This document shows, piece after piece, positions 1 through 10,371 of a stretch of DNA of 64,000 nt. Each line of letters opens with the position of its first letter. Position 1 is the stretch's first letter. Under the pieces are notes generated by a model. That model was given only the letters and a program-made list of their open reading frames with translations. It had not been told where the DNA came from and ran no database searches. The position numbers were made by a program, and so were the translations under genes. Source of the stretch: Oscheius tipulae. Taxonomy: Eukaryota > Nematoda > Chromadorea > Rhabditida > Rhabditidae. The stretch lies in contig JASJZH010000003.1 in NCBI GenBank assembly GCA_037178975.1, forward strand, positions 8,308,001-8,372,000, in the 5' to 3' direction.

Positions 1-2796
1 CGGACCTCGCCTCCGTCACGGGGATCCAGGTTCGGATCCTGTCGCAGAATTGGATCAGCGTCCACATCTTCCGAGAGCACTTCTTCTTCTGAAAATGACG
101 AATTTTTAATGAAAAATGAGGGGAAAAAGTTTTGCCGCCAGCAGGGGTCGAACCTGCGACCTTGGGCTTATTAGACCCACGCTCTAACCGACTGAGCTAT
201 GGCGGCCGACGGGCTAGAGGAAACTGCAGTGAATCTAGTTCGTTTGCATGATTTTCGCAGGGGATATTGAGAAAAGGGAGAGATGGAAAACGTACTGAGA
301 CACAAGTCCGTGATGAGATCTGATAGGGAACAGGAACCTCTGATCGTCACAACAATGCTTTTCTTCAGATGGTCTGCTAGGACGGCGAAAGGGACCTGAA
401 AAACGGAGATATATGAGTTACTGTAAGGGGAAAGTAATCACGTACTCTCACCCTTTTCTTGTTCACGCTTTTTACGAATCTCCCTAGTTTGTTAATTTCA
501 GAGTAGGTTTGTGATCGCTTCTCTACCAACCAGTTTCAGCAGACTTGTCTAGTGGTCAATCCGTAACGTCAAATAATCATATTTTGATGCTAAAGTGGAA
601 AGTTAAGGAACACTGTTCCTTATGCTTCCACTCCAGATGACACTTTAGAACATTGGGAAACAGCGAAAATAGATTTTGGTTCGAAAACCTGTCAAATTAA
701 GTTCTCGGGCGAAATCTTGTTCAGAAAAGCGCGTTGGACCGTCGAGAAAGTCTCAAGACAAACCTCATAGAGCCGATTTCTGAAGGAGACGTAGAACAGA
801 TCCACATTCCTTTCCTCATTCTCCAGAATCAGTGCCGCGGTGTGGCAGAAGCAGCAGTTGTCCTCCACGATTAGGACCTAAAATTTTGGTCTTTTTCATG
901 CCACGAGCCCAAAAATAGTGATAGTGTGTTGCCTGTAGCGTGCTCACTCAAACCAAATTAGTACAACACAACCAACAAAGTGATTTTTTTTCTAACCTTC
1001 TGGCCATTTGCTGAGTTTTCAACAATTTCTAGCCTAGTCTCCCAGTCTTCTTGGCTTCTTTCGAGTCTGCCCCTCACCAATTTCTGGTTTTTCGATAGTT
1101 TTTTTTTAGCCAAAAATTTGTATACCTGCCCACAATTCAGCTTCCCGCAGAAATGGAGCCGTTTGCCGAGTCGAAAACACGATCCGCAGCCGAAATTGTT
1201 GAAAAGGAAGGTGGGCCAGCCGTAGACCGAGGCGGCAAAATGCAAATAATGCAGGGCATTTTCTTCCGTCATCCAGGGGGGTCTTTCGGCTTCGAGAGGG
1301 ACCATTGGGGGGGTACTCATTGGCCGGAGAATGGACCACCAAGAGGAGACCGGCCACGACGTCACTGAACACGATGTCGCTGGTCTTAAAATCACATCTC
1401 AGACTAACAAATTTAAAAAAAAAACATGAAAAAAGCTGGCAAAGAGGTTGGCGAGGTCGTCCAGGGCGGCTCGCATCAGCTCGTCTTGGCGGATTTTGAA
1501 GAGTCGGAAACGGCGGGACCAAACACGACGTGAAATCAGGGCTATGTCTTCGACGTCCTCGTCACTTTTTGGGTGAAAGACCACGATGATACCGAGGATG
1601 GCGCAGAAGAAGAGCAGCCATTCGAGAATGACAGTTACCTGAAAATATTTTTTAAAGTTTCTACAGGGTAGCACGTCTCTAAAGTCACGTATTTTTTGCA
1701 ACTCTTTCAGGGTAAGGATAGTGAGTCACTCATAGCAGAACTTGTGAGGAAAAATCCAGTGGAAAACCCGTCAAATACCGTCTAATTAGGACCATTTTCT
1801 GAAGTAAAAACGCACTCAATTTCATCCAACTGTTTACAGCTGTTTTACAGGTTAAATTCTAGCTACTCTTTTGCCTGTCGCATTCACGTGGTAATCCCTC
1901 ATGAAGTGTGAGACGAGACATGGTGAGGAAGGGATGTCGGGACTGCTCCCGATTCTCCGAGATGCAGGTTACCGAACATCCAAGGTAAACGAAATGCCGG
2001 ACAAACTGTACAGCATGTCCTGTCAAGCGCAGATCTCTCTCGTAGCCATTGGTCATTTTGCGCTGGTTGATTTCGAACCCAATATTTCTTACAATAATTG
2101 GCAATAATTGACACTGATTCTATTCGAGATTTTGTTGGCTATTCTCGTGAAAAATCTCAGAGTTTTTGGAAAGTAGGCATTTTACGTGGGATCTTTTCCC
2201 GATATCAGCAACTTTTCCTACCAGTTTTTTTTTGGAGAAGGCGTTAGGAATGTAATTTCAAAAGATCCAACCTTGATGACAGTCGAAAACTGACAGGAAT
2301 CAGCCGTAAAGTTCTCATATAGCCCTGCTACGAGCGGCATCGACGAGTTCTTGTGATCGATGTAGGATTCGAAGACGGCTACCGTCGAATAAATCGTCCA
2401 TATCAGCTCCAAGACCAGGATCGGGAGCCGGATGTAGAGAAGTGTGCTGACATGACGTCTCGGTCTCGTGATCATTATCGTGCCTCGGGCTGAGAATCCG
2501 GCAGTTGAAAAGGCTGAATTTTTGGTGTTTTCTACTGGGATATAACTACCTAAACATAGTGTGACGACGTTAATAACCAGGAGAATTATTACAGGAACTG
2601 AGAAATCTTGTAGAGAGCAGTTGAGCGGGTAGTGGTAGACAAAGACGGCCAGAGCGAAGCCCGTCCTGAGATTTTTATCGAGAGAAACAGGGTAAGATTA
2701 CCATGCTAGCCGAATGAAGCCTTCTGTGAGCTCGGGAAATACGAAATCATCGCTGGCAATATTCCATCTCCGTCCGAATGCCACTAACGAGGGCAT
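1..2796 (-). CDS. dagl: sn-1-specific diacylglycerol lipase (DAGL), 5' part, runs off the window
   Basis: DAGL is a multi-pass membrane serine lipase that makes 2-arachidonoylglycerol from diacylglycerol. Exons read on the minus strand are 2702-2796, 2550-2665, 2272-2513, 1426-1638, 1126-1384, 764-877, 296-395 and <1-88. The start ATG is at 2796 and gives MPSLVAFGRRWNIASDD, close to the family N-terminus. Conserved blocks follow: helix segments including LLYIRLPILVLE, then SDIVFSDVVAGLL, VYGWPTFLF, EDNCCFCHTAAL and VVTIRGSCSLSDLITDL. The catalytic GHSLG serine lies beyond the window edge. In exon 1126-1384 the frame changes near a run of seven G (1307-1313). This is either a one-base error or mutation, or a 40-nt intron ending in AAG. 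Exon 5 also begins after an AAG acceptor. Family assignment is firm; the alpha versus beta subtype was not decided. Confidence 0.88.
134..206 (-). tRNA. tRNA-Ile, anticodon AAT
   Basis: Read on the minus strand this is a full 73-nt cloverleaf. The 7-bp acceptor stem is GCCGCCA/TGGCGGC, and there is an A box (TAGCTCAGTCGG), an anticodon stem TGGGT/GCCCA with loop CTAATAA, and a perfect B box (GGTTCGACC). The anticodon AAT decodes isoleucine. It lies inside an intron of the diacylglycerol lipase gene, on the same strand. CCA is not encoded, as expected for a nuclear tRNA gene. It looks intact and functional. Confidence 0.95.
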
Positions 2797-3623
2797 TTAT
2801 ACATGCCTGAAAGAGAAAAGGGGCCTTCTTGTGAAAGTTTTAAGCCAATTGGGAAACAGGAAGAGGCTCTCTAAAGGAGAAAGTGAAGGGATTTTTTTAC
2901 TCCCTTAAACCTTTTTTGCAATTTCCTCGGTTTCCAAGATTTTTTCCGCTATTTTTTCTTTTGTTAATTTCTTATCTTTATAATCCCAGCCAACTCGAAA
3001 TGAGAGTTAAATACGCCCAGAAATGACTAAAGAAACTGGCAAGACATAAAATGAATCGGGCATTTCCTTTTGTCTAGAGCAAAATTCTCATTTTTCTTGT
3101 CGGTAACGGCGTGTTTTTGATGTTCGTTTCAGAAGCTTACTGAGCGTTCAATACAAAAATGGACAGTGAAAGGCTTAAAAATTGTCATAGTAAGCAGGGA
3201 AATTACTTAGATCCGGTATAACTTCTGGATAACAACTGGGATTTGTTCGGTTTCCAGGGATATGCTTGTTCTGTAATTGCGATGTAGCTATCTACATGTG
3301 TGTATACTAAAAAAAAGTGCGACTTTTGGTGAAAACAGGGATAAAAATAGGGGAGAGTGCAAGAAAACAAGGGGAAGATCCGCTCTTTGCCAACATTCTC
3401 ATCTCGCGCCAATCCTGAGTGTGGTCCGGGTCCCGTGGCGATCTTTGAAATTTTTGAACGTTATCCGCGCCCTTCAATTCCTTTTCTCTTCTTTCAGCTG
3501 CTCTTTCTCATGCCATTTCCTGCAATGTTTTTCCGCGTTTTTAATCCAATTTTACTTGCAGAACATAACAGAACAACATGTAAACGCTTTCAGGTAATTC
3601 ATTGTAGCAGTTTATGCGAAAAA
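2797..3623. other. intergenic region between divergent DAGL and PPM1G genes
   Basis: About 0.8 kb separates two divergent start codons, so it should hold both promoters. It is AT-rich with T and A runs. No coding block with family resemblance was seen, and the ORFs here have no recognisable content. A T-rich stretch ending in TTTCAG at about 3592, some 30 nt before the PPM1G ATG, resembles a trans-splice acceptor. Confidence 0.5.
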
Positions 3624-6600
3624 ATGGGTGCCTATCTGAACAAACCCGTCACGGAAAAGCAGTCGGAGACTGGAGAGGGTGCCGGCATCAAGTATGCAGC
3701 CACCAGCATGCAAGGATGGAGAGTTAATCAAGAGGTAAGTAGCCTACAGGCATATTGTTACTTTCCTCATCATCTTTTCATACCTATTTTTCTGCTCGTA
3801 AACATGCATTTTTATGGGTTTCCCCGGCTCAGGCTGTTTACCGAAAGCTAACTATTCATAGCATGTGATACACGCCTGGAATTTGAAGTTTTGCCCGAAA
3901 ATCGCCGAGGAAAGTGGCCACCTGTGACAGCAGATGCTCTCTCGTTTTTGTGTGCTTTTCAGCGAGTTTTGTGCCTGTTTATGATGCTTTCTGACTAGAA
4001 AATGCCTTCAATAACCTGCATATGTGTCAAATAAAGGCTGTATTGGCTCCAGGCTGTCGCAAATTTGGTAGTGATCCTGTTTTTGCTTATCTACGAGCAT
4101 GTGGGTCGCGTGAGCCTGTTTTCTGCTTTCCAAGACTTTCTAATAGCTAGAACACTGCCTTTACTCAGTCTGAACTATCTATACTGAGGTGTTTTTTTCG
4201 TCCAAAACCGCTGTAAAATCTCATGAAACATCGCGTCTTGTAAACCAGCTACATCCATCATGCATAGTCTAAAAACTTTCTGGTTCCGCAAAGTCTATAG
4301 AAACTCGGTTCAACCTGATCTTTTATTATAGTTTGCATCCCGAAACCTTGTAAGAGCTTGCAAAACTCTAATATAGTCTGCTGACCATGCTCGCTTCCTA
4401 AAATATTGTAAGCGCCAGCATAGCCTTCCAAACTGATTTTTCATCGAGAAACATGCCATTTTGCAGGACGCCCACAACTGCCAGCTCAACCTGACTGATG
4501 AGTGGAGTCTGTTCGCCGTCTACGACGGCCACGGCGGTCCCGAGGTCTCCAAGTACACATCCGCGAAATTCCCAGAGTTTCTGAAAAATAGGTGAAGTCT
4601 CCTTTCTTTCTGCAAATTCCTAGCGATGCAGTAGATAATACACAGCTAATAGATCGATTTCAGCGAGTTCTGGAAGAACGAGGACGTCGCCAAGGCCCTG
4701 GAGACGATATTCGTCGAGTTTGACGACCACATTCGCTCGGAGCCGGTCATGAAGGAGCTGCAGAAAATCGCCAACGAGGGTAAGGAGAAGCCGGCCAAGA
4801 AAACTGGAGAGGACAGCGATGACGAAGCGGACCGCATTCAGACCATCGAGGAGAGCCGCCTCCCTCTCGACCAGATTCTTGCCAGGTTTGGTTTCCCGCC
4901 TTTTTTTTTAAATCTACCTCAAAAATTTGAAGATACGGCTACCAGCTCAAGATGAATCCGGACCCAAAGTCAATCCTCTCTGCTCTGTGCCAGGTAGCTC
5001 CTATCGTCGATACCGGAGTCAAAAACATGCCTATTTTGCAGGAAGACAGCGACGAGGACAGCTCGACGAGAAAGAAACGCCACAGTAAGTCCCCTTTGCA
5101 CAGCGCAAAGAGGGTCAAGACCAACCCGGAAAGCGATGATGACCCGGAGGGTAAGAGAACCATCTCACTCACTCTCACTCATGCTTGCTGCTGCACCGCC
5201 TCTTTTTTGATTTAGGCTGGAATTGGGTGTAGGGGTTGGCACATTGTTTGATGCACAGAAAGCCTTGTGACTGCTGCTAAACTTTCGAAATCCTAGAGTT
5301 ATTCGTTCTGCTCGACAGCTCGAATAGGGATTATTAGCTTCAGCATCTTCCCCTAGTGTTTCATGCCCTCTGAGATTACTCATATCGTCCTCGCGTGCTT
5401 AGTTCTTTCAGTGACGTGCCCGTATCAAAAGCGGCGTGAGATGCTCTAAATTCCGAAATGTCTTGACCCTCGAAGCTGTGTGTACTTGGTAAGGACTGAG
5501 GTTTCATATTGTTCGTCATCGCGCTTTTTGACTGAATGTTTGCGTACGCCAGACATGCGCCTTTTGCGCCCTGCGTCTCGGGATTTTCAGGGCGCTAAAT
5601 GCAGGCCCGGTCCGACATAATCCGGGCCTTAGGCGCGTGTCTCCTATACCCCTAGACCGAATGCAGAACTATCTAGTCCTGTTTACGAAAGTATCTCTTA
5701 CCCAGCTAAAGTCGCGGTTTAACACGATTGACCTTCAAATGCCTATCTTTAGCCACTCGTTGAGCGCATTTCCGTTATATTCCGTAGCAGCCGCTCTTTC
5801 TAGTGCTCTAGCCCTCGAACGTTGCATCATTAGATGCCTATTTAGCACCCGAAAGATCAATTTTGTTATAAATGGTCACATTTTGCAGACCCCAAGCCCT
5901 CGTCTGGCGAGAAGGCCGCCGAGAAGGAAAATGTGGAGAAGCACGAGTCAGCTGGAGATGCTAGCGCCCCGCCCGAAGAACCGCAGCCCACCAAAGAGGA
6001 GAAGAAGGGAGCCGTGAACGGAGTGTAAGCTTCCCCTCACCATTTAAAAAAACTTTTTCCTGGTTGCGTCAGTAACAACTCCAAAATAATATATCAAATT
6101 TTGGGGCCGTGAAATCAACCTAGATCGAGAACAGAACCTTCACTCGGTGTGGTTCAGAGTGTTAGATCATGCTGCATTTGCTATCTGTTACATTTTCCAG
6201 GGATGCTGCTGTCACTTCCGACGATGAGTCCGAGGAGGATGCTGACTTTGAGGGTGCTGACGAGGAAGAGGAGGAGGAGGCTGATGAGGATGAGGAAGAA
6301 GAGGACGAGGAAGAAGAGGACGAGGAGAACGGGGTAAGGGAGTTTTGGTTTGTATCCATAGTCTTTAATTATGTCTCTGTAACTAACTTTGCTCTGCCTA
6401 TCAGAGATTCATTTTCTCAGTTTGAAAGCATGTCATTTTCTGTCTACCCAAGTCCTCTTTTCCTAATCATTCTGTCACCGTCCGCCTGTTTTTCCAGGAC
6501 TGTCCAAGCCATGTCAGCTTGTCAATTCCAATTTGACCTTGTCAGCATTGTTTCTGTCCGCAGTCATCTTCCTGTTTCTTAGAGTGTCTCTGTCAGTTTC

Positions 6601-8040
6601 TTTAGTCCATCGTTTTCGAGTTAAGCGCGCCAAATGTCTCGTTCCCTTCTGTCAGCTTGTATTGTCAGACCTCTCATAGTGTCTCTGTCAACTTTGACAG
6701 GGTCAGTGTATGCACTTGAGCAGCTGTAGCAGGAGCAAAGGTCAACTGTTTTTTACACGATTTGCGCGACCCCTTTCCATCCACTGTCGTTTTTGGGTTG
6801 GACAAGAGGGTTCCCCTGTTGATTTTGCTCGGGCAGCGGTGCGATCCCTGCTAAGGCAGAGACCAGTTGACCCCTGACCAGGAGAAGAGATCCCGTAATG
6901 ACTTGAATTTTGAAGCTGACATGTCAGTTGTTTGACAGCTCCTGATACATCTGTCTTGGCGCAAGGTTTCGAATAGTTAGCCAGTTGCAGCCAGATTTGG
7001 TTCACTTTCACATTGTTTTCAGATCTTCCTTCCCGGCACCGGCGACACCCCTGGCGAGGATTCCGGCACCACCGCCTGTGTCTGCCTGATCAGCAAGACA
7101 AAGATTGTTGTGGCGAATGCCGGCGACTCGCGTGCTGTGCTCTCGCGCGGCGGTGTGGCCGTCAATCTGTCCGAGGATCACAAGCCCGAGGACGAGAAGG
7201 AACGCACCCGGATCGAGAAGGCTGGCGGATGTGTCAACGGAGACGGTCGTGTCAATGGCGGACTCAACCTCTCGCGAGCTTTTGGCGATCACTGCTACAA
7301 GAAGACGGACGGCATCAAGCTTGAGGAGCAGATGATCACGTAAGCTTTTCATTTCATTCCGTGCAAGCTGCCTATCACCTTCTTAGGGCTAAAATTCTAG
7401 TGAACTTGTCATCTTTTTACCATGGTGCCCCCCTACTCATGCCTTTTTTTTAAAATAGCTGCGAGAGGTCCGGCATTCAACTCCCTGTTCGGCCCCCCAA
7501 GTAACGAATGCCATGGGTTTTGAGGTCCGCGAAGAAGATTCCACGGCTCTGAAAGCCGGATGAGGAGTTTGTCAGAAATTTCAATTGAGGCGCGTGCAAT
7601 CGAGAAAGAGCCGATTCTTAGCCAAACTGATCAACAGACAAAAAATCGGATAAGATTGCCGTGCGGAGTCGAATACGGATTGCTCAGGCCGAATGCGCGC
7701 TTCTTAGCAATATACTAAATTGCACTCACCGTAACCTTCATTTCAGCGCCCTCCCGGACGTCATGATCGAGGATCTCAAGCCTGAGGACGAGTTCGTCGT
7801 TGTGGCCTGTGACGGCATCTGGAATTCGCTCGAGTCGCAGGAGGTCGTGGATTTCGTGAAGGAGGGCTTCGCCGCTGGCAAGGACTGCCTCAAGATTGCT
7901 GAAGAGGTCCGCTTTTTCCACTTTTTTTCGTACAAAATAAGCAAATTTAGCTGTGCGACAAATGCCTGGCCGACTCGACCGCCGGAGACGGTACGGGCTG
8001 CGACAACATGACAGTCATCGTCGCCCAGATTAGTCATTAA
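3624..8040 (+). CDS. ppm1g: PP2C-family protein phosphatase, PPM1G type
   Basis: This is a metal-dependent Ser/Thr phosphatase of the nuclear PPM1G type, which acts on splicing factors and histones in other animals. Exons are 3624-3734, 4467-4591, 4664-4885, 4933-4993, 5042-5150, 5889-6024, 6201-6333, 7023-7339, 7747-7906 and 7951-8040, giving about 487 residues in frame. The N-terminus MGAYLNKP matches the PPM1G glycine-2 start. Metal and catalytic motifs are visible: [32 protein letters not shown] and GCDNMT. As in animal PPM1G, a long acidic insert (Glu/Asp runs encoded at about 6215-6330) splits the catalytic domain. The exon at 5042 has two possible donors (5085 and 5151) in the same phase. 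One intron ends in AAG at 4932. A TACC gene follows 466 nt downstream on the same strand. Confidence 0.93.
7657..7735 (-). repeat. degenerate tRNA-like element in a PPM1G intron
   Basis: The stretch contains a B-box-like GAGTCGAATACGG and, 30 nt further on, CGCGCTTCTTAGCAATATAC. The second block matches parts of the elements at 9244 and 50083 (CTTAGCAATACACCAA and CTTAACAATACACCAA). No cloverleaf can form. I read it as a decayed copy of a tRNA-derived repeat. Confidence 0.45.
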
Positions 8041-8505
8041 CTCGATCCTTATGACTCGTATATCCTTCTGTTAACGTGTATCATGATCCTCGTTTCCCCA
8101 TCCTACCCCCCCGTTTTTTTGAACCTCGACCTCGTTTTTTTTTCTGCCTTTGCCTTCCAGAGCCGGTTCCAATTGTGACCATTAGCACAAAAGTTTTGTC
8201 ATTGTTTCTTTGCGTGTAATTGCCCTTCCGAGTAGTACACTCTGATTCACTCTATCTAACTACCCTTCACTCGCGTCAACATTAAATCGGTTTCATTTTT
8301 GTTTAGTTTTTTGAATGATCCAAACTTTCGAGTTTGAAGCTCGTTTGTATCTTTGTCTGCATTTTTGGTCGATTACGGCGAGTTCTACTGTTATGGCACT
8401 TGGTCCGTTCCCAGCCCTAGCAAGGAAATATTTTCTATGTAAACCTAAAATATCGAATTTTTGCTTCTCTTTTTTATCGAAAACCTATGATTTTTTCTTT
8501 CAAGA

Positions 8506-10223
8506 ATGTCGGAACTCAACTCAACATTCGGTGTGACTTCAACTCCGGGCGCCAAGTGAGTTTTAAAACTTTTTTTTTCAGTATAAAACGCCCAAAAATT
8601 CCAGAACAATGACTCGGGAACGACAAAAGACGATGGTCGTCGAGAGCAACATCATCAAGGAGATCCGGGAGGCGTTCGCTCGCTCCAAGGTACTATTTCT
8701 CTGTTTTTAGGCCCAAAAACATCATTCTAGCTCCAAAGCGGCGAAGAGTTGAACCTGCCCCAGCTGGAAGCCGTCGTCCTGTCCAGTGTCCAGCGCTACG
8801 AAAACGACATGACCAAGAAAATCAAGGAGGTTTGCTTTTTGTTGAAAAATGAAAATGGATAATTTAGGCTGAGACCAAATACGAGAGCGACCTTATCGTC
8901 GCCAATGGTCTTAGCCAGGATTTCCACGACCAAGCCGAGGGCCTTCTCACAGCTGGTAAGCTGGTTTTCAATAAGTTTTTCTTAGTTAATTTGCACTTGA
9001 CAGGTAGTTAATGATTTTCGGCATAGTACTTAAAATTCTGCCCTATCTTTCGAGCAATAAGGTTGGCTACCGCCCGTTGGGACTGATATGCTTGTGAGCC
9101 TGTCAATTTCCCCTTTTAGTACCCTTTCCTATGCCATTTTCTTCTCAAAATGATTATCTGCAAAAAGTTGTCACCCTCGGGAATCGAACCCAGGTCTTCT
9201 AGGTCGCAGTCAGGCCACATATCGGCTGAGCTATGCTGAAAAAAAAAACTATTTACGTGTAAAGGGATCGAACCCGGGTCGTCTGACGCGCCTCTTAGCA
9301 ATACACCAAAGTTTGCGCTAATACTTAGAAACTCCGTAAAGATGTTCGAACACCGAAAATCTCTGAATATGATTGTATCTTCTTGGTCAGCTCAAAAACT
9401 CTATAAAATGGCACTTGACAAAAAAAATTGAATCTGGGCGAACCCCTGGCTCCTCGCGTATTTCTGACTGGTTCGTTGCCTTGAAACCGCTTTCTCTTAT
9501 TTACTGAAATTTCCATAATTTAAGTCGAATCGGGCCGGATCAAAGCGGACGGAGGCGGTGGCATCTGCGGAGAGTCGTATGCCAAGATGCGTGTGGACTT
9601 GGAGTCCGCCCAAGGCGAGCTGGAGGACAGGTACCACGAGTTCATAAAGCTCTACGACTCCTACCAAAAAGTTTTTCCTATTCTCGACCAAAAAAATGCC
9701 AAATTCAGCTCCGTAAGGCCGCTACGCTGCAGCAGGAAGAATACGCCAAACTGGAGGAGATTCTCCTCTCCGAGCGCAACAAGTACACGGAGCTCAAGAA
9801 CAAATTCTTGCGTCTCAGGGACTCCGCCTCGGCTCAACTCTCCAAGTAGCATCTTACGAGATTTTTGCGCAAAAAAAGAATTTTAGGGCCTCGGAAGATT
9901 TCAGTAACATAGAGCGCGAGCACGAGGAGAAGACGCTCGGACTGAGGCTAAAGAACAGGCAGCTCGAGAATTCCCTTCAGCTCAAGATTCAGGAACTCGA
10001 AATTAAGGTTTGTTGTTATATTTATATAGGAGAGGACAGAACGAGCATATAGAGAGCAGTAACTATATGACGAAGTTCCACAACAAAATTATCTTAAACC
10101 CTCTTATTTCTGAACCATTTTCAGAAAACGGAGCTCGCCCAGCTGAACGACATTGTCCAGACGCTGATGAGGGAAGTCCAGCCAGCCTCCGACGACGAAT
10201 CCGAGAGAGGTGGAGCCATCTAA
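8506..10223 (+). CDS. tac-1: TACC-domain coiled-coil protein
   Basis: Exons 8506-8555, 8605-8689, 8731-8829, 8868-8955, 9525-9670, 9709-9845, 9887-10007 and 10125-10223 join in frame to 274 residues. From about residue 105 to the end it is one long heptad coiled coil. Its spacing resembles the transforming acidic coiled-coil (TACC) domain: a block like LEDRYHEFIKLYDSYQKL, then QQEEYAKLEEILLSE, then LKNKFLRLRDSAS. TACC proteins bind XMAP215/ZYG-9 and stabilise microtubules at centrosomes. The short length with a C-terminal TACC domain resembles the small nematode TAC-1. One intron (8956-9524) ends in AAG and contains two tRNA-like repeats. A plain coiled-coil protein of another family is the main alternative. 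Confidence 0.7.
9163..9240 (-). repeat. degenerate tRNA-like element, family A
   Basis: On the minus strand it reads TTCAGCATAGCTCAGCCGAT (A box), then CCTGGGTTCGATTCC (B box), then GTGACAACTTTTTGCAG. The same start and end recur at 42258-42345. The acceptor arms do not pair as a tRNA. It sits in an intron of the TACC gene. Confidence 0.65.
9244..9445 (-). repeat. tRNA-derived SINE-like element, family B
   Basis: The tRNA-like head (B box GGGATCGAACCCGGG at about 9266) is followed by CTTAGCAATACACCAAAG and a non-tRNA body with AATATGATTGTATCTTC and TCAGCTCAAAA. The same order, with mismatches, is found at 50083-50260. A shared tRNA-like head plus a shared unrelated body is the hallmark of a SINE. 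It lies in the same TACC intron as the family A copy. Confidence 0.55.
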
Positions 10224-10371
10224 TCCGATGAAGAAGAAGAGTCTTATCACACAATTATACAGGCATTCCATTTGAGCTTTTTACCACCATGTTTTGATCC
10301 CCGCTCCGTCTTTTTTTTCTTCCCCATAATGAGCCCTCATACTGGTAAATTACACATATAAATATTCATTT

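Noticed and set aside
6162-6359. Poly-serine minus-strand ORF
   Set aside because: Antisense shadow of the Glu/Asp-rich PPM1G exon at 6201-6333.
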